From Sphingomonas oligoaromativorans (GTDB taxonomy: Bacteria; Pseudomonadota; Alphaproteobacteria; Sphingomonadales; Sphingomonadaceae), in the NCBI RefSeq assembly GCF_011762195.1, contig NZ_JAASQK010000007.1, positions 1-64,000 of the forward strand: 64,000 bases of DNA, written 5' to 3'. The notes below the pieces were generated by a model. It worked only from the letters and a program-made list of their open reading frames with translations, did no database searches and was not told where the DNA came from. The translations under genes and the position numbers were made by a program. Shown here one piece after another: positions 58,816-64,000 of this stretch (its first letter is position 1; every line of letters starts with the position of its first letter).

Positions 58816-59433
58816 TCAGGCGAATGCGGGTGCGGACTTGAGCTGCGTATAGGCCGCGATCACGTCCTGCAAAGCCTTCTCATGGGATCGGTCGCCGCCA
58901 TTGCGGTCGGGGTGGTACTGGCGGACCAGCTCGGCATAGCGCGCGCGCACCGCCCGGCGGTCCGCATCGATGCCGAGGCCGAGCACCTTGAGCGACCGGC
59001 GATCCTCGCGGCCGAGGGGGCGGCCGTCGGCGCGGGCCTGCTGCTCGGCGCGGGCTTCGTCCATGCGCTTGCGGAATCGCGCGCCGATCGCGTCGAGCGG
59101 ATCGCCGAAGTCGGACCAGCGGGGTGGCAGGTCGGCACCGACATGGCTGAAGGCGCGAGTCTCGCGCTCCCAGCCCGCATAGGGGCGCTGCGCCGCCTCG
59201 ATCTCGGCGGCGTCCATGCCCGCGAAGAAATTGTAGCGGGCGTTGAAGGCGCGGACATGATCGAGGCAGAACCAGCGATAGACCGGCGGCCCGTCGCCAC
59301 GCGTGCGGTCTCCGGCGGGCGCGCGGAACTCGCCCGGCAGGTCGCAGCCCAGCTCCTCGCACATCCGCCCGCTCTCGACGCGCCCGTGGAAACGCGGGCT
59401 TCTTCTCCGGCCGTCTTCGTCCGCCAACTTCAC
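58816..59433 (-). CDS. J-domain protein with N-terminal Cys/His module
   Basis: About 205 residues. The C-terminal J domain (about 140-200) has the HPD motif in VRQYHPDRNGGD, so it can stimulate an Hsp70 ATPase. The N-terminal half has CEELGC (C-x4-C, about 26-31) and FCLDH (C-x2-H, about 55-59), plausible zinc ligands. PRFHGRVESGRMCEELGC and YRWFCLDHVRAFN recur in alphaproteobacterial DnaJ-like proteins near cobS. Start GTG 59433 is likely; TTG 59427 (LADEDG) is also possible. It is 24 bases upstream of cobS. Confidence 0.88.
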   Translation of the reverse strand: MKLADEDGRRRSPRFHGRVESGRMCEELGCDLPGEFRAPAGDRTRGDGPPVYRWFCLDHVRAFNARYNFFAGMDAAEIEAAQRPYAGWERETRAFSHVGADLPPRWSDFGDPLDAIGARFRKRMDEARAEQQARADGRPLGREDRRSLKVLGLGIDADRRAVRARYAELVRQYHPDRNGGDRSHEKALQDVIAAYTQLKSAPAFA

Positions 59434-59469
59434 GCCCCGTCTTTCGGCAAAGCCCGCTATATAGGGCGG

Positions 59470-59757
59470 ATGACCACAGCTTCCACTGGCCCCGTCGCCG
59501 CCGAAATCGCCCGCCGCCTCACCGCCGCCCTGTCGCCGACACGGCTCGCCGTGATCGACGACAGCGAGAAGCATCGGGGGCACGCCGGCCATGATTCGCG
59601 CGGCGAGAGCCATTTCACCGTCGAGATCGTCGCGCCCGCCTTCGAGGGCCTGAATCGCGTCGCCCGCCAGCGGCTGGTGAATCAGGCGCTCGCCGAGCTG
59701 CTGGTCGAGCGCGTCCATGCGCTGGCCATCAAGGCGCGCGCGCCCGGCGAGGCCTGA
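59470..59757 (+). CDS. BolA family protein
   Basis: 95 residues. [35 protein letters not shown] is the BolA signature, with the conserved His residues (KHRGHAGH) that bind iron-sulfur clusters with monothiol glutaredoxins. C-terminal [22 protein letters not shown] fits. It is divergent from the J-domain gene, with only about 36 bases between the starts, and is followed 46 bases later by hisG. Confidence 0.94.
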   Translation: MTTASTGPVAAEIARRLTAALSPTRLAVIDDSEKHRGHAGHDSRGESHFTVEIVAPAFEGLNRVARQRLVNQALAELLVERVHALAIKARAPGEA

Positions 59758-59803
59758 CCGCTCTTCCTTGCCGGAAAGGCGCTCTCCCGCTATCGGACGC
59801 GCC

Positions 59804-60472
59804 ATGCCTGAGCCCGTGATCCTCGCCGTGCCGAAGGGGCGCATTCTGACGGAGGCGCTGCCCATGCTGGCGCGCGCCGGTATTCGCCCCGAACCGGCGT
59901 TCAGCGACCCGGATTCGCGCGCGCTGCGCTTCAAGACCGATCGCGCCGACATCGAGCTGATCCGCGTCCGCGCCTTCGATGTCGCCACCTTCGTCGCGCA
60001 TGGCGCGGCGCAGCTCGGCATCGTCGGCTCCGATGTGCTGATGGAGTTCGATTATTCGGAGCTGTATGCCCCGGTCGATCTCGGCATCGGCCATTGCCGC
60101 ATCTCGGTCGCCGAGCCCAGGGGCATGGCCGAGGGCGACGATCCGCGCGAATGGAGCCATGTCCGCGTCGCGACCAAATATCCCTCGATCACGCGGCGCC
60201 ATTTCGAGGCGCGCGGCGTGCAGGCCGAGTGCGTGAAACTCAACGGCGCGATGGAGATCGCCCCCGTGCTGGGCCTCGCCAGCCGGATCGTCGATCTCGT
60301 CTCCTCGGGCCGCACGCTGGTCGAGAACGGCCTCGTCGAGGTCGAAACGATCGCCGAGGTCTCCGCCCGCCTGATCGTCAACCGCGCCGCCTTCAAGACG
60401 CGCGCGGACACGCTCGGGCCGCTGGTCGCGGGCTTCCGCGCCGCCGCGCAGGAGATGCGCGATGCCGCTTAG
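59804..60472 (+). CDS. hisG: ATP phosphoribosyltransferase, short form
   Basis: 222 residues. First step of histidine synthesis: ATP plus [22 protein letters not shown] is the N-terminal signature; [29 protein letters not shown] is the phosphate-binding region (about 145-174). It lacks the about 80-residue regulatory domain of long HisG, so by family rule it needs HisZ, which is not in this window (the hisS here is a true synthetase). It overlaps hisD by 11 bases. Confidence 0.95.
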   Translation: MPEPVILAVPKGRILTEALPMLARAGIRPEPAFSDPDSRALRFKTDRADIELIRVRAFDVATFVAHGAAQLGIVGSDVLMEFDYSELYAPVDLGIGHCRISVAEPRGMAEGDDPREWSHVRVATKYPSITRRHFEARGVQAECVKLNGAMEIAPVLGLASRIVDLVSSGRTLVENGLVEVETIAEVSARLIVNRAAFKTRADTLGPLVAGFRAAAQEMRDAA

Positions 60473-61754
60473 GCTGAACGCCGCCGATGCGGGCTTCGAG
60501 GCCGATTTCGCCGCGCTGGTCGACGCCCGGCGCGAGGCGGATGCGGATGTCTCCGCCGCCGTCTCCGAGATTCTGGCCGATGTCCGCGCGCGCGGCGATG
60601 CGGCGGTGGCCGAACGGACGCTGAAGTTCGACGGCCATGACCTCGCGACGAGCGGCTGGGAGATCGACAAGGCCACCCGCCGCGCCGCGCTCGACGGGCT
60701 GGAGCCCAAGCTCCGTGAAGCGATCGAGCTCGCGGCGGAACGCATCCGCGTCTATCACGCGGCCCAGCGCCCCGAGGATCGCGATCACACCGATGCCGCC
60801 GGCGTCCGCATCGGCGCGCGCTGGAGCGCGGTCGATTCGGCGGGCCTCTATGTGCCCGGTGGTCGCGCGGCCTACCCCTCCTCGGTGCTGATGAACGCGA
60901 TCCCCGCCAAGGTGGCGGGCGTCGGGCGGCTCGCGATGGTGGTGCCGACGCCGAAGGGCGTGCTCAACCCGCTCGTCCTCGCGGCGGCCGAGATCGCGGG
61001 CGTCGACGAGATGTTCCGCATCGGCGGCGCACAGGCGGTCGGCGCGCTGGCTTATGGCACCGAGCGGGTCGCGCCGGTGGACGTGATCGTCGGCCCCGGC
61101 AACGCCTGGGTGGCCGAAGCCAAGCGCCAGCTTTATGGGCGCGTCGGCATCGACATGGTGGCAGGCCCCTCCGAGATCGTCGTCGTCGCGGACGGCCGGA
61201 ACGACCCCGAATGGATCGCCGCCGACCTGCTCAGCCAGGCCGAGCATGATCCCACCAGCCAGTCGATCCTGTTCACCGATGATGCGGCCTTCGCCGACAA
61301 GGTGGCCGAAGCGGTCGCCCGCCAGCTCGAAACGCTCGCCACCGGCACGGTCGCGACGCAGAGCTGGGCGGACAATGGCGCGATCATCCTCGTGCCCGAT
61401 CTGCGCCAAGCCATCCCGCTCTGCGACCGGCTCGCGCCCGAGCATCTGGAACTGGCCGTCGAAGATCCCGAGCCCCTGTTCGCCAAAGTCCGCCATGCCG
61501 GCTCCGTCTTCCTCGGCCGGCATACGCCCGAAGCCGTCGGCGATTATGTCGGCGGGCCGAACCATGTGCTTCCCACCGGCCGGCGCGCGCGCTTCGCGTC
61601 GGGCCTGTCGGTGCTCGATTTCATGAAGCGCACCAGCTTCCTCGCCTGCGACGCCTCCTCGATCCAGCGCATCGGCCCTGCCGCCGTCGCGCTGGCGGAG
61701 GCGGAGGGGCTCCCCGCGCACGGCCGCTCGGTCGCGCTGCGGCTGCAACAGTAA
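60462..61754 (+). CDS. hisD: histidinol dehydrogenase
   Basis: 430 residues. Last two steps of histidine synthesis: oxidises L-histidinol to L-histidine. [28 protein letters not shown] (NAD site), [15 protein letters not shown] and the zinc ligands in [12 protein letters not shown] are intact. Start overlaps hisG by 11 bases; nusB follows after six bases. Confidence 0.97.
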   Translation: MPLRLNAADAGFEADFAALVDARREADADVSAAVSEILADVRARGDAAVAERTLKFDGHDLATSGWEIDKATRRAALDGLEPKLREAIELAAERIRVYHAAQRPEDRDHTDAAGVRIGARWSAVDSAGLYVPGGRAAYPSSVLMNAIPAKVAGVGRLAMVVPTPKGVLNPLVLAAAEIAGVDEMFRIGGAQAVGALAYGTERVAPVDVIVGPGNAWVAEAKRQLYGRVGIDMVAGPSEIVVVADGRNDPEWIAADLLSQAEHDPTSQSILFTDDAAFADKVAEAVARQLETLATGTVATQSWADNGAIILVPDLRQAIPLCDRLAPEHLELAVEDPEPLFAKVRHAGSVFLGRHTPEAVGDYVGGPNHVLPTGRRARFASGLSVLDFMKRTSFLACDASSIQRIGPAAVALAEAEGLPAHGRSVALRLQQ

Positions 61755-61760
61755 GAGATC

Positions 61761-62216
61761 ATGACCCAGAAACCCGCACGCTCCCGCGCCCGCTCGGCGG
61801 CACGGCTCGCCGCCGTCCAGGCGCTCTACCAGCAGGAGATGGAGGGCACGCCGCTCGTCCTGCTCCTCACCGAGTTCCACCAGCACCGCCTCGGCGCCAC
61901 CATCGACGATGTCGAATATGCCGACGCCGAGGTGAGCTTCTTCGACGATGTGGTGAAGGGCGTCGATGCTCGCCGCGAGGAGCTGGACGCGCTGATCGCC
62001 GCCCGCCTCGCCGCCGGCTGGACGATGGACCGCCTCGACAAGCCGATGCGCCAGATCCTGCGCGCCGGGGCCTATGAGCTGCTCGCCCGCCCCGATGTGT
62101 CGGTGGCGACGGCCATCTCCGAATATGTCGACGTGGCGGCCGCCTTCTACGACAAGCGCGAGAAGGGCTTCGTCAACGGCCTGCTCGACGCGATCGCCAA
62201 GACGGTGCGCGCGTAG
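61761..62216 (+). CDS. nusB: transcription antitermination protein NusB
   Basis: 151 residues, all-helical. RSAARLAAVQALYQQEM (RNA-binding N-terminal helix), PMRQILRAGAYELL and SEYVDVAAAFYDKREKGFVNGLLDAI are the family marks. With NusE and boxA RNA it prevents early termination in rRNA operons, such as the one at the window start. Short gap to hisD suggests one transcript. A palindromic repeat follows the stop. Confidence 0.96.
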   Translation: MTQKPARSRARSAARLAAVQALYQQEMEGTPLVLLLTEFHQHRLGATIDDVEYADAEVSFFDDVVKGVDARREELDALIAARLAAGWTMDRLDKPMRQILRAGAYELLARPDVSVATAISEYVDVAAAFYDKREKGFVNGLLDAIAKTVRA

Positions 62217-62232
62217 CGGTAACGCACCAATC

Positions 62233-62258
62233 GTCACCCGGACTTGATCCGGCATGAC
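62233..62258. repeat. palindromic intergenic repeat, copy 3 (degenerate)
   Basis: GTCACCCGG and CCGGCATGAC around ACTTGAT. The loop is the reverse complement of that in the 33808 copy (ATCAAGT), so it is in the opposite orientation. It lies 17 bases after the nusB stop. Confidence 0.7.
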
Positions 62259-62323
62259 GGCGAGAGGCTTATAAAGGCATCCTCTCGCCGGGCGGCCCCT
62301 TTTCTGTCTAGAAATGGGTCGCC

Positions 62324-63253
62324 ATGGCCGAGCACGACTTCATAGAGCGCCTTCGCGCCATCGCCACCCACCCCGCCGCGCGGGGCCTCGCCGACGATGC
62401 GGCGGTGCTGGGCAACCTCGTGCTGACCCACGACATGATCGTCGAGGGCGTCCATTATCTTCCCACCGATCCGCCCGCCGACGTGGCGTGGAAGCTGCTG
62501 GCGGTGAATCTCTCCGATCTCGCCGCCAAGGGCGCCGTGCCGGAGGGCGTGCTGCTCGGCTACCCGCTGGGCGCGGCGGATTGGGATGCCGCCTTTGTCG
62601 ACGGCCTCGCCATGGCGCTCCGCCATTTCGACGTGCCGCTGCTCGGCGGCGACACCGTGTCCGCCCCGGAAGGCGCACCGCGCATGATCGGGCTCACCGC
62701 GCTCGGCCGCTCGGCCTATGCGCCCGATCGGCGAGGCGCGAAGGAAGGCGACGATCTCTGGCTCGTCGGCCGGATCGGCGAGGCCGGCGCCGGGCTCGCC
62801 ATCGCGCGGGGGGCGGAGGGGCCGGCCGAACTGCTCGCCGCCTATCGCCGCCCGCGGCCGCTGCTCGCCGAGGGGAGGGCGCTCGCCCCCCACGCGCACG
62901 CCATGGCCGACGTGTCCGACGGGCTGCTGATCGACGCCAGCCGCATCGCCACCGCCTCCGGCCTGTCGGTGGTCATCAACCTCGCGACCGTGCCGCGCTC
63001 GCCCGCGCTCACCGCCTTCGCGGGCGAGGATCGCGCCGCGCGCCTCGCCGCCGTCACCGCCGGCGACGATTATGCCCTGATCCTCGCGGCCGCCCCCACC
63101 GAACGCGGAGCGATCGTGGAGCTGCGGCTCGATGCCCGCCGCATCGGATGTTTCGCCCCCGGAACGGGGATAACCCTCCACGACCGCGCCGATCCGGTGC
63201 CGCTTCCCGGCCGGCTCGGCTATGTCCACGCGCCGGGCGGATCGATGGCGTGA
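62324..63253 (+). CDS. thiL: thiamine-monophosphate kinase
   Basis: 309 residues. Phosphorylates thiamine phosphate to thiamine diphosphate with ATP. DDAAVLGNLVLTHDMIVEGVHYL (Asp-rich metal site, about 24-47), LAAKGAVPEGVLLGYPLG, GGDTVSAPEGAPRMIGLTALG and HAMADVSDGLLIDASRIA are the PurM-like family signature. No thiamine-diphosphate riboswitch is visible in the 107 bases upstream. Confidence 0.96.
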   Translation: MAEHDFIERLRAIATHPAARGLADDAAVLGNLVLTHDMIVEGVHYLPTDPPADVAWKLLAVNLSDLAAKGAVPEGVLLGYPLGAADWDAAFVDGLAMALRHFDVPLLGGDTVSAPEGAPRMIGLTALGRSAYAPDRRGAKEGDDLWLVGRIGEAGAGLAIARGAEGPAELLAAYRRPRPLLAEGRALAPHAHAMADVSDGLLIDASRIATASGLSVVINLATVPRSPALTAFAGEDRAARLAAVTAGDDYALILAAAPTERGAIVELRLDARRIGCFAPGTGITLHDRADPVPLPGRLGYVHAPGGSMA

Positions 63254-63366
63254 CTTGCCAAGTCCCTCACTTGCCGTTCTAACTTGGCCCAAGGCCTTCG
63301 CGCCGGCCGACCCCGGCAAACGTGGGCAGCGGCGATCCAACCAGGGCCTTCGAGGAGGAACTGCCT

Positions 63367-64000
63367 ATGATCGTCGTCTACGGGGCCATAGTCTGCGGCG
63401 TGCTGGCCGTGCTGTACGGCCTGATAACCAGCCGGCAATTGCTGGCCCTTCCCGCCGGCAACCCGCGCATGGTCGAAATCGCCGGCGCCATTCAGGAAGG
63501 CGCCCGCGCCTATCTGGCCCGCCAGTACCGCACGATCGCGATCGTCGGCGTCGTCGTGGCGATCATCGTCTTCTATTTCCTCGGGCCTGTCTCCGCCGTC
63601 GGTTTCCTGCTCGGCGCGATCCTGTCGGGGCTGACCGGCTTCATCGGCATGAACATCTCGGTGCGCGCCAATGTCCGTACCGCCGAGGCCGCGCGCCACA
63701 GCCTCCAGGGCGGCCTCACCGCCGCCTTCCGCTCGGGTGCGGTCACCGGCCTGCTGGTGGCGGGGCTCGGGCTGCTCGCGATCTCGGTGTTCTTCTGGTA
63801 TCTCGTCGGCCCCGGCGGCCATGTGCCGGGCGACCCGCGTGACCGCACCGTGGTCGACGCGCTGGTGGCGCTCAGCTTCGGTGCCTCGCTGATCTCGATC
63901 TTCGCGCGTCTGGGCGGCGGCATCTTCACCAAGGCGGCCGACGTCGGCGCGGATCTCGTCGGCAAGGTCGAGGCCGGCATCCCCGAGGACGACCCCCGCA
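63367..64000 (+). CDS. hppA: membrane-bound proton-translocating pyrophosphatase (5' part)
   Basis: The first 211 residues of a gene that continues beyond the window. Membrane helices (about 1-20, 52-75, 76-95, 120-150) alternate with conserved loops; [14 protein letters not shown] and [25 protein letters not shown] mark the M-PPase family, the latter beginning the pyrophosphate-binding loop. The family uses pyrophosphate to pump protons (or sodium); the residue setting potassium dependence lies beyond the end. Start ATG 63367 is preceded by GAGGAGG. Confidence 0.93.
   Translation, partial: MIVVYGAIVCGVLAVLYGLITSRQLLALPAGNPRMVEIAGAIQEGARAYLARQYRTIAIVGVVVAIIVFYFLGPVSAVGFLLGAILSGLTGFIGMNISVRANVRTAEAARHSLQGGLTAAFRSGAVTGLLVAGLGLLAISVFFWYLVGPGGHVPGDPRDRTVVDALVALSFGASLISIFARLGGGIFTKAADVGADLVGKVEAGIPEDDPR

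Noticed and set aside
55993-59757. A very long plus-strand open frame (over 1200 codons) across cobT and cobS
   Set aside because: It is antisense to clear cobT, cobS and J-domain genes, its composition is His/Arg/Gly/Leu-rich without motifs, and only its last part (59470-59757, BolA) is a real gene. Long antisense frames are normal in GC-rich DNA.

Overview
The window is a GC-rich alphaproteobacterial chromosome segment, best matched to the order Sphingomonadales (Sphingomonas-like). The evidence is the 5' part of a 16S rRNA gene with sphingomonad-type sequence, a complete ybgC-tolQRAB-pal operon, DUF4167, GapR-like (DUF2312), DUF1244 and DUF2093 proteins, a CobS/CobT pair, a large TonB-dependent receptor, and promoters of the TTGAC-N17-TAG type. 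Genes are densely packed, with many 1-11 base overlaps. I see no prophage, insertion sequence, CRISPR array or tRNA.

Layout. 1-0.8 kb: 16S rRNA 5' end (minus strand) and its leader/promoter region. 0.8-4.2 kb: polysaccharide flippase, CBS protein, small membrane protein, DUF4167 RNA-binding-like protein. 4.2-8 kb: hisS-prfA-prmC translation operon (minus) and soluble pyrophosphatase ppa. 8-15 kb: M61 peptidase, SugE-type SMR exporter, DUF1345 protein, GNAT enzyme, ispG, isoaspartyl peptidase, S1/P1 nuclease. 15-19.5 kb: the Tol-Pal cell-envelope operon. 19.5-20.5 kb: a three-gene membrane/HTH cassette behind a repeated operator-like sequence. 20.5-24.8 kb: yebC-ruvC-ruvA-(secreted protein)-ruvB recombination cluster, gapR-like gene and DUF1244 gene. 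24.8-34.2 kb: pyk, a serine hydrolase, rpmJ-HAD pair, DUF4136 lipoprotein plus M14 carboxypeptidase, dienelactone hydrolase, gpmA, purE-purK. 34.2-40.3 kb: M16 protease, DUF1003 protein, clpB. 40.3-45.8 kb: a TPR/Asp-Asn beta-hydroxylase and a sulfotransferase-like protein convergent with a TonB-dependent receptor. 46.3-55.8 kb: exported protein, M23 peptidase, DUF2093, xseA and divergent purD, HHH membrane protein, CBS transporter-like protein, tadA, small proteins, rpmB, phytase-esterase-like protein, glycine-zipper protein. 55.9-64 kb: J-domain protein-cobS-cobT (minus), then bolA, hisG-hisD-nusB, thiL and the start of the membrane pyrophosphatase hppA.

Most of the window is core housekeeping: translation, purine and histidine synthesis, glycolysis, isoprenoid synthesis, DNA repair, protein quality control and envelope integrity. 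The least explained parts are the receptor/hydroxylase/sulfotransferase-like group (40.3-45.8 kb), the HTH/membrane cassette with its tandem operator (19.55-20.53 kb), a secreted protein embedded in the ruv cluster, and a J-domain protein with a Cys/His module beside cobST. A palindromic intergenic repeat occurs at least three times.
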